Below, piece after piece: positions 49,581 through 58,574 of a stretch of 64,000 nucleotides of DNA. Origin of the DNA: Cohnella mopanensis (lineage in GTDB: Bacteria > Bacillota > Bacilli > Paenibacillales > Paenibacillaceae); NCBI RefSeq assembly GCF_022352055.1, contig NZ_JAKRWM010000021.1:94354-158353 (forward strand). The letters are read 5' to 3'. The notes below the pieces were generated by a model. That model made no database searches, had not been told where the DNA came from, and saw only the letters and a list, made by a program, of their open reading frames with translations. Positions within the stretch are counted from its first letter, which is position 1; each line of letters starts with the position of its first letter. The translations under genes and the position numbers were made by a program.

Positions 49581-50223
49581 GGAAGCCCGACTGTTTCTTC
49601 GAAAGTTCCTAAGTAATCCTAAGCAGATCGGAAGCGTCATCCCTAGCTCGAAATTTCTAGCGGACAGCATGGTCGCTCCCATTGCTTGGCATTCCGTTCA
49701 AGCGGTCGCAGAGCTTGGATCCGGTACAGGAGCCATCACGAAGGCGATATTCCGCAACGCTTTACCGGGGACGAAAGTTTATTTGTTCGAGAAAGATTTG
49801 AAAATGAGAAAACGGCTCATGCGGAATTACCCCGATTTCAATTGCGCCGCCAACGCCGTCAATCTATCTCGTATTCTCGATCAAGGTAACGTGCCTAAGC
49901 TGGATTGCATTCTGAGCTGCCTCCCGTTCTACAACTTTCCGCAGCCGTTAAGAGACACGCTTATGTCCCAAATTATAGCATCGCTGAAGCCCGGGGGCTT
50001 GTTCGTCGCCTTCCAATATTCCATGCAAATGAAAAAGCAAATGTCCGATTGGTTTCGGATCGAGCGAATCAAGTTTGTCCCGTTGAATTTCCCTCCCGCT
50101 TTCGTCTACGTGTGCAGGAAAGAGGTGGAAGAGAGGGCCGTACGTCACGCGGCTAGCCTACGTATTCAGGCGGATGGCATTAGGATGCTGTCTAGAACAA
50201 ATGAAAGTCTAGAGTTAAGATAG
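49564..50223 (+). CDS. SAM-dependent methyltransferase, phospholipid N-methyltransferase-like
   Basis: 219 residues. It overlaps the PAP2 gene, so the two are translationally linked. The N-terminus (FLRKFLSNPKQIGSVIPSSKFLADSM) is the typical PmtA-like beginning. The SAM loop is VAELGSGTGAIT, with the acidic EKDL and later LPFYNFPQ (NPPF-like substrate loop). These enzymes methylate phosphatidylethanolamine or bind other lipids, though some are rRNA-dimethyladenosine related. Membrane lipid modification is the best fit given the neighbour. Confidence 0.82.
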   Translation: MRIISEEARLFLRKFLSNPKQIGSVIPSSKFLADSMVAPIAWHSVQAVAELGSGTGAITKAIFRNALPGTKVYLFEKDLKMRKRLMRNYPDFNCAANAVNLSRILDQGNVPKLDCILSCLPFYNFPQPLRDTLMSQIIASLKPGGLFVAFQYSMQMKKQMSDWFRIERIKFVPLNFPPAFVYVCRKEVEERAVRHAASLRIQADGIRMLSRTNESLELR

Positions 50224-50264
50224 GAGAAGGAAGTCAAACGGTTCAAAGGAGCGCGAGATCGAGA

Positions 50265-50954
50265 ATGATCAAACCTAACGTCTTGATCGTCGATGACGAT
50301 CCTGAAATCAGGGATGTTATCCATGTTTACTTACGAAACGACGGCTATCGCGTTCTGGAGGCGGAGAATGGTTATCGCGCTTTGGAAATAATTTCCTCCG
50401 AGCCTGTGCATTTGATCATTTTGGATGTCATGATGCCGGATTTAGACGGAATCAAAGCTTGCATCAAAATTAGGGAAACGTTCAACATCCCGATTATTAT
50501 GTTATCGGCCAAACAAGAGGATATCGATAAAATTACGGGGCTTTCTACCGGAGCGGACGATTACGTGTCAAAGCCTTTCAGTCCTTTGGAATTAATGGCG
50601 AGGGTTAAAGCTCAGCTTCGTAGGCGGAACCTGAACGCAAATGAAGAGCCCGAAACGGTCATACGCGTTAATGAGCTTAAGATCGACGTCGCACAGCATC
50701 AAGTAACGGTAAGGGGCCAAGAGATCGCCTTGACGCCGTTGGAGTTCGCGATTCTCGAACTATTGGCGAGCCATAGAGGGCAAGTATTTCACGCGGATCA
50801 AATTTACGAGAAGGTATGGAAGGAACCGAACGGATTTTCGGACAACACGGTCATGGTTCATATCCGTAACATTCGCGACAAAATCGAAGAGAACTCCCGA
50901 GAGCCCCGTTACATCAAGACGGTATGGGGGGTAGGTTATAAAATTGAAAAATAA
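50265..50954 (+). CDS. OmpR/PhoB-family response regulator
   Basis: 229 residues. The receiver domain has D10-D11-D12 and phospho-acceptor Asp54 (LIILDVMMPDLDG), with SAKQ and SKPFSP switch elements. The C-terminal winged helix is of the OmpR type (ALTPLEFAILELLASHRGQVF, then DNTVMVHIRNIRDKIE, KTVWGVGYKIEK). Start ATG behind AAAGGAGCGCGAGATC. The HK start lies inside its last codons (overlap 11 bp). It is 41 bp from the methyltransferase gene and probably shares its transcript. Confidence 0.93.
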   Translation: MIKPNVLIVDDDPEIRDVIHVYLRNDGYRVLEAENGYRALEIISSEPVHLIILDVMMPDLDGIKACIKIRETFNIPIIMLSAKQEDIDKITGLSTGADDYVSKPFSPLELMARVKAQLRRRNLNANEEPETVIRVNELKIDVAQHQVTVRGQEIALTPLEFAILELLASHRGQVFHADQIYEKVWKEPNGFSDNTVMVHIRNIRDKIEENSREPRYIKTVWGVGYKIEK

Positions 50955-52017
50955 CAAGTTCAACTCCCTTCTCTCGACTTTTTCGGGTCGAAGAAGCATT
51001 CGTTTTCAGATGATATGGACGTTCCTCGCTAGCATTGTAGTCAGCATGCTGGTGTCCATAGGTATACCTCGAGGCCTCATATTCGAAATCCCGGTGTCGA
51101 TGATCGCTTTCTTCGGAACCTTCACGATTTCCTTTATCGTTCTAACCCGCAGCACGATTAAATACATGCAAACCTTATCCGCAGGGCTTACCGTCATCTC
51201 TGGAGGCAATCTTCATTATAGGATTCCTGTCGTCAGGCAAGACGAGCTTGGCCACATCGCCGAGCATATAAATTTCATGGCGCAGAGGCTGGAGAGCCTG
51301 ATCGAGAATGAAAGGCAAGTCGAAAGATCGAAGATGGAGCTTATCACGGGGGTTTCGCACGATCTGAGAACTCCGCTGACGAGCATTATCGGTTATTTAG
51401 GGTTACTTAAAGAGAAAGCTTACCAAGACGAGGACGAATACGAGCGATTTGTCGGGAATACACACAGCAAAGCGATACAGCTGAAAACGCTCATCGATGA
51501 ACTGTTCGAATATACAAGACTAACCCAAAGCGAAGTTATGCTGGATCTGGAGATGATCGATCTCAGGGAGCTCCTTAGCCAAATGCTTGTGGAAATTCAA
51601 CCGCTTGCTCACGATAACGGAATTTCTATCGAATCTTTGCTGCACGAGCATCCTTTATTCATCCGGGTGGATCCCGAACGAATAAAGAGGGCCGTGGATA
51701 ATTTATTGATCAATGCTCTTAAATTTTCCGTCAAACCCGGCGTTATCCGCGTCGTTCTGAGTGATCGGGATCGTTACGTTGCCCTATTCATTCAAAATGA
51801 AGGCGAAGCGATTACGAAGGAGCAGGAACAAAAGTTGTTCGAACGCTTCTATAAAATAGACGAATCAAGAACGAGCATGAACCCGCAGGACGGGGCCGGC
51901 TTGGGGTTGTCGATTACTCGCAGCATCGTGGAACGGCATGGCGGGAAAGTTTATTTAGAGCATTCCGAAGGCCGCTTTAACTTCGGGGTCGAATTGCCCT
52001 ATGCAGCGCCCAGATGA
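50944..52017 (+). CDS. Sensor histidine kinase (VanS/WalK-like)
   Basis: 357 residues, start TTG 50944 behind GGGGGGTAGG. Two membrane segments (about 22-41 and 50-68) with only a short loop between them, so ligand sensing is probably within the membrane. A HAMP domain, then HisKA motif GVSHDLRTPLTSIIGY with His139, and a HATPase domain (NLLINALKFS, GAGLGLSI) follow. VanS-like in architecture. It ends opposite the CPBP gene, with a 41-bp overlap of the 3' ends. Confidence 0.92.
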   Translation: MKNNKFNSLLSTFSGRRSIRFQMIWTFLASIVVSMLVSIGIPRGLIFEIPVSMIAFFGTFTISFIVLTRSTIKYMQTLSAGLTVISGGNLHYRIPVVRQDELGHIAEHINFMAQRLESLIENERQVERSKMELITGVSHDLRTPLTSIIGYLGLLKEKAYQDEDEYERFVGNTHSKAIQLKTLIDELFEYTRLTQSEVMLDLEMIDLRELLSQMLVEIQPLAHDNGISIESLLHEHPLFIRVDPERIKRAVDNLLINALKFSVKPGVIRVVLSDRDRYVALFIQNEGEAITKEQEQKLFERFYKIDESRTSMNPQDGAGLGLSITRSIVERHGGKVYLEHSEGRFNFGVELPYAAPR

Positions 52018-53680
52018 CGATCCCTACGAGTCCTGGCATGATGAGGCTGAACACGCCGCCGGCAAAATCCCAAGGGAGGCCGTCGAACATCATTTGCATT
52101 CCCATCAAGATGGCATCCAAAGTGACGTGAGCGAAAATGACGGTCATAATCCCGAAACGCAGCATGAACCATCCGAATAGGAAGGACATAAGCACGAGTT
52201 CGATGATCCGGGTATACACCGGAAAAATAGCATATCCGACATGACCGAGCGCCCAGATCAAGCCTGGAGGGATAATCGCAACCGTCGTTAGCCAGAACAA
52301 CGTTTTGCGGGAAGGCTCACGACCTAGTATTTTGCGCGCAAGGCCTACGAACCATTTGCGGATGACGCCGATGCCGAACAACCGGCTTTGCAACTCCTCC
52401 GAAATGCCGGCGCACCATGCCAGTAAAGGGAGTAGCAGGGGGATACTCATGTTATACATCGACTGCGAAGCGTCCGAGGCAGCGAACGATCCCAACGTTT
52501 TCTCTAGAATAAGTAAGATGATGGACTGGGACCCGAGCAGGATAAAGGCGAGAAAATAGCCTTCACGCATGCTTCGGAGCACGGCATCTCCGTAACCGGC
52601 CTCTTTCCATCGCGGCCATAAATTTCGTCCCATCGATTTCCATAATCCATCTCCTCCGACCGCGGAGAAGTAAGTCAGAAGCGCCATCGCCCCATAAGTA
52701 ACGAGGCTGATGATAATATTTACGTTATCTCCGACACCCATGTCCGTATCCCAAGTTCCAGCTCGCAAGCCCGGGATCATGTTATACGTTAAGCCCGCAT
52801 AGAGAACGAAGAACACGACCGACAGGAATATTCCACGCCGATATGAGCTGTATCCGCCATGGGTTCCGGTATAGACGATAGCCAGAATGAATAGGACGAG
52901 CTGAGGTAACAGAAATCCCAATAAAGAAAGCTTGGCCGACCAGTCTTCCTGATCCTTGATATAATGGACGAAATCAACGGGCAAATTGACTCCGTACGTT
53001 ACGGCTCCGTCCTTCCATTCCGGGAATGAGGAATGGAGTGCGTTGAAACTTTCGGGCACACGGACTTTAAGCCACAGATTCGCTTCTCCGATGGAGCTTT
53101 GCTTCGAGACAAAGGCGATAACGCCGTTCTTGGACGAGCCTTCATCCAGCGTCCAATCGCCAGGTTTAGCTCCCCAAAATTCCGCATATTGCAGCGCTTT
53201 AGCCGCTTGCTGATCTACTTTTACTTCTCCGCTCGATGAAGCTTTGGATTTAACGGGTTGATCGGCAACGTGTCTCCAAGCAACCAAATCTCCCTTTTCC
53301 ATGTTTAGGAAGAGCATTAAATCGCCCGATCCGCCGCGCAAGATTAGCTCGATGGCATAAGTATCCGTCGGGTTGGAAACGGACCATTGCTTCTGGTAAG
53401 TATCATAAAGATTATATTTGGACAAATATCCGGACGTATGAGTGTCCGTCAGATGCGTAACCTTCGTTTTCTCCACTTGGGAAGGCTGAACTCCGAATTT
53501 GGCCGTTGCCCACTCCAACGCTTTGCTCTCGGCTTGGGAGCGGGTCATTACGTCCTGCACGTCGGTTGCAAACAATTGTCCGGATATGGGGAATACTTGA
53601 ATGAGCAGAAAAAACAGCAATCCGATCGTGGACGCCCATATCCAACGCTTGTCTAATGTATTTGGAACCAATTTATTCAA
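51977..53680 (-). CDS. Large CPBP family intramembrane protease with extracellular N-terminal domain
   Basis: 567 residues from TTG 53680, behind GGGAGAGATACA. One membrane segment (about 15-35), then an extracellular domain of about 220 residues containing RSQAESKALEWATAKFGV (PepSY-like), then seven or eight membrane segments. The CPBP motifs are intact: GISEELQSRLFG (EExxxR), ALGHVGY and FAHVTLDAIL. This two-domain form suggests regulated cleavage triggered from outside. It is convergent with, and overlaps, the sensor kinase. Confidence 0.85.
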   Translation of the reverse strand: MNKLVPNTLDKRWIWASTIGLLFFLLIQVFPISGQLFATDVQDVMTRSQAESKALEWATAKFGVQPSQVEKTKVTHLTDTHTSGYLSKYNLYDTYQKQWSVSNPTDTYAIELILRGGSGDLMLFLNMEKGDLVAWRHVADQPVKSKASSSGEVKVDQQAAKALQYAEFWGAKPGDWTLDEGSSKNGVIAFVSKQSSIGEANLWLKVRVPESFNALHSSFPEWKDGAVTYGVNLPVDFVHYIKDQEDWSAKLSLLGFLLPQLVLFILAIVYTGTHGGYSSYRRGIFLSVVFFVLYAGLTYNMIPGLRAGTWDTDMGVGDNVNIIISLVTYGAMALLTYFSAVGGDGLWKSMGRNLWPRWKEAGYGDAVLRSMREGYFLAFILLGSQSIILLILEKTLGSFAASDASQSMYNMSIPLLLPLLAWCAGISEELQSRLFGIGVIRKWFVGLARKILGREPSRKTLFWLTTVAIIPPGLIWALGHVGYAIFPVYTRIIELVLMSFLFGWFMLRFGIMTVIFAHVTLDAILMGMQMMFDGLPWDFAGGVFSLIMPGLVGIVIWALHRAIRPRS

Positions 53681-53884
53681 TATGTATCTCTCCCTTAAGC
53701 GATAAAAGTCCAAGTAAACGCATACAGCGGTTCTAATCGAATAAACGCCTTATTTTTCATCAAGTATCTCTTATTTTCAAAGAAAATGAAAGCAAAGCGA
53801 GCGATAAACACTGTCCGAGGGCATAAGCGTGAGGAAGCCATCGGTATAATCGTTCAAATGAGTCGGTTTGACCCCATTTTGGTG

Positions 53885-53913
53885 TTGTCCCCCTCTGTAG
53901 GAAAGAATATAAT
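53885..53913 (+). promoter_or_regulatory. Promoter of the ktr operon
   Basis: TTGTCC (53885-53890), a 17-bp spacer and a perfect TATAAT (53908-53913). It lies between the arms of an inverted repeat (ACCCCATTTTG at 53871 and CAAAATGGGG at 53957). Confidence 0.7.
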
Positions 53914-53979
53914 TCGATGGTACGTCTAAAAATCAATTGAATATCTAGCCGAATTTCAAAATGGGGGCAACCTCATTAT

Positions 53980-54136
53980 GAAAACGGGGGAACCAACCAA
54001 TCGACGGGTACAAGTTCAATTGTATTCGAAGATTCCGGGGTGAATTCCAACCTTGCTCACGGCAAGATGGATAGGGCGGCCTGTTCGAGCCCGAACCCGA
54101 CAGCTAACCTCGTAGGCTACGTAACGAACAGGACTA
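53980..54136 (+). ncRNA. c-di-AMP riboswitch (ydaO/yuaA type) upstream of ktrB
   Basis: It has the conserved order of the ydaO-yuaA motif: ACGGGGGAACCAACC, GGGGTGAATTCC, TAGGGCGGCC, then CCCGAACCCGACAGCTAACC followed by TCGTAGGC. A terminator follows. In Bacillus, c-di-AMP binding turns off potassium-transporter genes by this route. Boundaries are approximate. Confidence 0.9.
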
Positions 54137-54147
54137 CTGTGCTTGAA

Positions 54148-54179
54148 ATTAAGCGCTGGGGTTCCAGTGCTTTTTTTTG
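54148..54179 (+). terminator. Expression-platform terminator of the ktr riboswitch
   Basis: AGCGCTGG pairs with CCAGTGCT (one G-T pair) around GGTT, then eight T. Confidence 0.85.
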
Positions 54180-54259
54180 TTGTGCAAATATCAAGGAATG
54201 CCCAATTACCTACTAAAAACACCTTTGAATTCCTTGAATATCCGTATGAGGTGACTTAC

Positions 54260-55603
54260 TTGATTAAAAAAGCAATACGATGGTTTAACGCATCGCCGCC
54301 AAGAATTTTGTTGCTCGGTTTCTCTTTCATCATCTTCATAGGAGCGCTGCTACTGACGCTTCCCATCGCAACCGTAAGTAGGGAGCCAATGTCATTTATC
54401 GATGCGCTCTTTACCGCAACCTCGGCTACTTGCGTAACCGGCTTGGTTTTATTCGATACCGGCAGTTATTTTTCCACATTCGGGCACTGGGTAATCCTGC
54501 TTCTCATACAAATCGGCGGAATCGGCTTTATGACGATGGCCACTCTATTCGCGCTTATTCTGAGAAGAAGAATTTCTCTTAAAGAACGGCTTATTCTCCA
54601 GGAATCCCTCAATCAAGGCAGCATTGAAGGGCTCGTCAGGCTAGTAAGGAAAGTTATTTTCTACGCGCTTGCCCTAGAGAGCGTCGGAGCGATATTGTTC
54701 ACAATGCGTTTTGCTCTAGATATGCCTATCGGGCGAGCGATTTATCACGGCGTGTTTCACTCGATTTCTATATTTAACAACGCTGGTTTCGATCTGTCGG
54801 GGGACTTTAGAAGCTTTTCCAAGTATTCCTCGGATTTGTACATTAACCTCGTTTCCATGATGCTGATCATACTGGGCGGATTCGGCTTTATCGTGCTTGC
54901 GGATTTGTTCGGAGTTCGGAAAAAGATGAATTTCTCGCTACATACGAAGGTCGTTCTAAGCGTTTCGGCTGCTTTGATCTTCTTTGGAGCCGTCATTATT
55001 TTCATTTTCGAATTTACGAACGGACGGTCGATCGGAGATGAAGGTTTCGGGCAGAAGGTGCTGATGTCTTTCTTCCAATCGGTGACGACCCGTTCCGGGG
55101 GAGTGGCGACCGTGGATGTCTCGGAGCTGCGCCAAGCGACGCAGTTCTTCATCATCATCCTCATGTTCATTGGCGCATCGCCAGGATCTACGGGCGGCGG
55201 GATCAAGACGACTACCTTCGCCGTGCTCGTAGGCGCGGTTCTAGCGATGATTCGCGGGAAAGAGGATGTCGTGCTGTTCCGTTTGCGGTTGGCGCAAGAG
55301 CGGGTGTACAAGGCCGTAACGGTAACTCTGTTCTGTATCGGTATCGTGATGCTTGGGACAATGATACTCGCCACGACGGAGAACGCGGCTTTTCTGAAAA
55401 TATTGTTCGAAGCGACATCGGCGTTCGGTACGGTCGGATTGTCCATGGGGCTTACCGCCAACCTTACAGTTGCAGGCAAGCTAACGATTATTTTTCTCAT
55501 GTTCATCGGACGGTTAGGTCCCTTGACGCTGACTTACGCGCTCGGGCCTAAACCAGGGAGAGTGCTCTATCGTCATGCGGAAGGTAAAATTATTATCGGA
55601 TGA
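54260..55603 (+). CDS. KtrB-type potassium translocation protein (first copy)
   Basis: 447 residues of the TrkH/KtrB family, forming the K+ channel of the Ktr system. Start TTG 54260 behind GAGGTGAC. The four pore loops are visible as TATSATCVTGL, NNAGFDL, ASPGSTGGG and TSAFGTVGLSMG, each with its selectivity glycine. About eight membrane segments. It lies first in an operon of two KtrB copies and one KtrA, under a c-di-AMP riboswitch. KtrB and KtrD types cannot be told apart here. Confidence 0.93.
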   Translation: MIKKAIRWFNASPPRILLLGFSFIIFIGALLLTLPIATVSREPMSFIDALFTATSATCVTGLVLFDTGSYFSTFGHWVILLLIQIGGIGFMTMATLFALILRRRISLKERLILQESLNQGSIEGLVRLVRKVIFYALALESVGAILFTMRFALDMPIGRAIYHGVFHSISIFNNAGFDLSGDFRSFSKYSSDLYINLVSMMLIILGGFGFIVLADLFGVRKKMNFSLHTKVVLSVSAALIFFGAVIIFIFEFTNGRSIGDEGFGQKVLMSFFQSVTTRSGGVATVDVSELRQATQFFIIILMFIGASPGSTGGGIKTTTFAVLVGAVLAMIRGKEDVVLFRLRLAQERVYKAVTVTLFCIGIVMLGTMILATTENAAFLKILFEATSAFGTVGLSMGLTANLTVAGKLTIIFLMFIGRLGPLTLTYALGPKPGRVLYRHAEGKIIIG

Positions 55604-55617
55604 CGGAGTGGATGCCT

Positions 55618-56964
55618 ATGTTTCGTAAAGTATTCAAATCCATTGTAGCTTCACCGCCTAGAATTCTAGTGCTAGGCTTCGCTACGATCGTACTTGTGGG
55701 AGCGGGCTTGCTCATGCTGCCCTTTGCCCATTCGCAAGATGCAACTCCGCGATTCATCGATACTTTGTTTACGGCAACGTCAGCGACCTGCGTTACGGGG
55801 CTAGTCGTCGTTGACACCGGAACCTATTGGACAACGGCGGGCCAATTGATCATTCTGTCGATGATCCAGATCGGCGGACTTGGCTTTATGACGATGGCTA
55901 CTTTATTCGCGATCATGCTGAAGCGTCGGATTTCCTTGAAGGAGCGCCTAGTCCTGCAGGAAGCGTTCAACCAGACGAGCATCGAGGGGATTATTCGTTT
56001 AGTGCGTAAAGTGGTGATCTACGCGTTAACGATCGAACTAGCCGGAGCGATCCTGTTCACGATTCGATTCCTATTCGATATGCCCGTCGGTGAGGCGATA
56101 TACAAAGGCGTATTCCACGCCGTATCGTTTTTCAACAACGCTGGATTCGATATTATGGGGGACTATCGGAGCTTGGTCGATTATGTAGGCGATCCCTTGG
56201 TCAACATCGTTACGATGCTGCTCATTATTCTGGGTGGTCTCGGTTTCGTCGTATTGTCCGACTTGGTAGAAATTCGCAACCCTAAACGCAAATTATCGCT
56301 TCATTCCAAAGTCGTGCTCAGCATGTCCGGAATCTTGATATTAGTGGGAGCGGGAGTGATCCTCCTATTCGAATATACGAATGCAAGAACGATGGGTTCG
56401 CTCGGATTCGGGGAGAAGCTGCTTGCCGCCTTCATGCAATCCGTGTCTCCTAGGACGGCTGGAGTTAATACAGTCGATGTCGGAGCGCTTCGGCAGGCCT
56501 CTCAGTTCTTCATCGTCATTCTAATGTTTATCGGAGCTTCCCCCGGTTCAACGGGCGGAGGGATTAAGACAACGACATTCACCGCGCTTGTCGGGGCGGT
56601 TGTCGCCATGGTCAGAGGCAAAGAGGATGTGGTACTGTTTCGTATGCGATTGGCGCAGGAGCGGGTATATAAAGCCTTAACCGTCACCTTGTTCGCATTC
56701 AGTCTCGTCATTCTCGCCACGATGATCCTGTCCACGACGGAAGACCATCATTTCCTAATGATCTTGTTTGAAGTGACCTCGGCGTTCGGAACGGTAGGTT
56801 TAACGATGGGGTTGACTGCTCAATTAACTATAGCGGGTAAAATCATCATTATTCTGATGATGTTCATGGGGCGGTTAGGGCCGCTGACGCTGACTTACGC
56901 GCTTGGACCGAAACAAGGCCGTGCTTTGTACCGGAACGCGGAAGGCAAAATAATTATCGGGTAG
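55618..56964 (+). CDS. KtrB-type potassium translocation protein (second copy)
   Basis: 448 residues, a tandem paralogue of the previous gene, with the same start (MFRKVFKSIVASPPRIL) and nearly the same pore loops (TATSATCVTGL, NNAGFDI, ASPGSTGGG, TSAFGTVGL). I chose ATG 55618 behind GGAGTGGATG. Its ends differ, notably between about 215 and 300. Whether the two form hetero- or homodimers is unknown. Both share the riboswitch and KtrA. Confidence 0.93.
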   Translation: MFRKVFKSIVASPPRILVLGFATIVLVGAGLLMLPFAHSQDATPRFIDTLFTATSATCVTGLVVVDTGTYWTTAGQLIILSMIQIGGLGFMTMATLFAIMLKRRISLKERLVLQEAFNQTSIEGIIRLVRKVVIYALTIELAGAILFTIRFLFDMPVGEAIYKGVFHAVSFFNNAGFDIMGDYRSLVDYVGDPLVNIVTMLLIILGGLGFVVLSDLVEIRNPKRKLSLHSKVVLSMSGILILVGAGVILLFEYTNARTMGSLGFGEKLLAAFMQSVSPRTAGVNTVDVGALRQASQFFIVILMFIGASPGSTGGGIKTTTFTALVGAVVAMVRGKEDVVLFRMRLAQERVYKALTVTLFAFSLVILATMILSTTEDHHFLMILFEVTSAFGTVGLTMGLTAQLTIAGKIIIILMMFMGRLGPLTLTYALGPKQGRALYRNAEGKIIIG

Positions 56965-56979
56965 AGGCGGATATATGTC

Positions 56980-57642
56980 ATGAAGATGAATCAATTTGTC
57001 ATTATTGGGTTGGGCCGGTTCGGATCGAGCTTGGGCAAAGAACTTATTAATCTAGGATATGAAGTGCTAGGTATCGATCGGGACGAGGAGAAAGTGCAGG
57101 AACTCTCCAACGTTCTCACGCACGCGGTCGTAGCGGATGCGACAGAGGAAGAGGTATTGCGTTCCATTGGCGCGCGAAACTTCGATTGCGGCGTAGTGGC
57201 GATCGGGGACGACATTCAAGCGAGTATTCTCGCTACAATCTTGCTTAAAGATCTTGGCGTGAAAAAAGTCGTGGCTAAGGCGGTATCCGACTTGCACGGT
57301 CGCGTGCTGGAACGCGTGGGCGTAGACAGAATCATCTATCCCGAGAGGGATATGGGGGTTCGGGTGGCGCATCAACTCGTATCGCCTAACTTACTGGACT
57401 ATATTGAATTGTCTAAACAATATACAATCGCGGAGCTTGCCGTTCCGGAATGCTTGGCGGGCAAATCGCTGGACGATGTTAACCCTAGAGGTAGATTCGG
57501 CTGCAGTATCGTGGCGATCAACAAACCTAAAGGAATTATTATCGCCCCGGTGGCAAAGGACGTATTATCGGCGGACGACGTGATGGTCGTCATCGGCACG
57601 AACGATCAAATCGAACAGTTCCAGGAATCGATCGGGCATTAG
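56980..57642 (+). CDS. KtrA-type potassium channel regulatory protein
   Basis: 220 residues. An RCK_N nucleotide-binding domain (FVIIGLGRFGSSLGKELINLGYEVLGIDRDE) and an RCK_C domain (from about residue 135: QYTIAELAVPECLAGKSL) are present. The RCK_N domain binds ATP/ADP and the RCK_C domain of KtrA homologues binds c-di-AMP, which closes the channel. Together with the riboswitch this gives control at both gene and protein level. Start ATG behind TAGAGGCGG. Confidence 0.95.
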   Translation: MKMNQFVIIGLGRFGSSLGKELINLGYEVLGIDRDEEKVQELSNVLTHAVVADATEEEVLRSIGARNFDCGVVAIGDDIQASILATILLKDLGVKKVVAKAVSDLHGRVLERVGVDRIIYPERDMGVRVAHQLVSPNLLDYIELSKQYTIAELAVPECLAGKSLDDVNPRGRFGCSIVAINKPKGIIIAPVAKDVLSADDVMVVIGTNDQIEQFQESIGH

Positions 57643-57716
57643 TCCTCTTGTTGAATGAAAACCATCCCATTCGTTCAGGATATAGATAGATGAGCGATAT
57701 GGGGAGGATGGGCAAG

Positions 57717-58496
57717 ATGACGATATCGCGTTTCAGATTAGCGGTGATGGCGCTGCTTAGCGCCGTCACCCTTTTGTCTTTGTGGGGGAGCTGTTTGGCG
57801 GTGCCTGCCGCATATGCTAAGCCTTCCGGCGTCAAGTGGTCGGACCTTCAACGCAAGTATGAAGGCGTTTTTGTGCTGTCCGCCTCGCGCGATTCCCGAA
57901 AGGTCGCACTGACGTTTGACGATGTGCCGGATCCCCGGTTTACGCCGCAGGTTCTTAAAGTGCTGAAAGAAAAAAAGGTGAAAGCGACTTTTTTCGTGGT
58001 CGGTACCCGGAGCTCCAAACATCCCGATCTGGTTAAACAAATCCATCGTGAAGGACATAACTTGGGTAACCATACTTACAATCATCCTGACTTGTCCAAG
58101 CTGCCTTTATCCAAAGTTAAAGAGCAGATCAACCGAGCGGAGAGGGTGATCGAAGGGATTGTCGGCTTTAAGCCTAGGCTCGTAAGGCCTCCATACGGCG
58201 AGATTCTGCCCGCTCATTTGGAATGGGCGAAGAAGAGAGGGTACACGGTCGTGAACTGGGACGTAGACTCGTCGGATTGGCGACAGCTTAGCTCGGACCA
58301 AGTGTTTCGCAACGTCACCCGGTCGGTTCGGCCGGGCTCCGTTGTTCTGATGCACGCCGGAGGAGGAGAAGGCCAAAGCTTGATGGGGACGGTCAAGGCG
58401 CTTCCGAGGATTATTGATTGGCTTCGCGCTCATCATTACGAGCCGGTCACTCTGACGGACTTGCTGGAAATTCCGGAGGAGAGGAAAGCTCAATAA
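57717..58496 (+). CDS. Polysaccharide deacetylase (NodB domain)
   Basis: 259 residues, start ATG 57717 behind GGGGAGGATGGG. A signal peptide (to about residue 34, AAYA|KP) makes it exported. The NodB metal site is LTFDDVPD (Asp68, Asp69), NHTYNH (His119, His123) and RPPYGE, with HAGGGEG near the end. The usual TFDDGP is TFDDVPD here. It likely removes acetyl groups from peptidoglycan or another wall polymer; PdaA/PdaC-like. Expressed in the same direction after ktrA, 75 bp on. Confidence 0.9.
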   Translation: MTISRFRLAVMALLSAVTLLSLWGSCLAVPAAYAKPSGVKWSDLQRKYEGVFVLSASRDSRKVALTFDDVPDPRFTPQVLKVLKEKKVKATFFVVGTRSSKHPDLVKQIHREGHNLGNHTYNHPDLSKLPLSKVKEQINRAERVIEGIVGFKPRLVRPPYGEILPAHLEWAKKRGYTVVNWDVDSSDWRQLSSDQVFRNVTRSVRPGSVVLMHAGGGEGQSLMGTVKALPRIIDWLRAHHYEPVTLTDLLEIPEERKAQ

Positions 58497-58510
58497 GCTC
58501 AATAAGGAAA

Positions 58511-58550
58511 AGACGATTCACCGGATGAAGGGTTCATCCGTGAATCGTCT
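58511..58550 (-). terminator. Terminator between the deacetylase and 3D-protein genes
   Basis: AGACGATTCACCGGATGAA pairs with its inverse copy, with one bulge, across GGG (58511-58550). The T-run is on the minus strand (CTTTTCC), so it ends the 3D gene; it may also act in the forward direction. Confidence 0.75.
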
Positions 58551-58574
58551 CTGAGGCGAAACCATATGAGGGGT

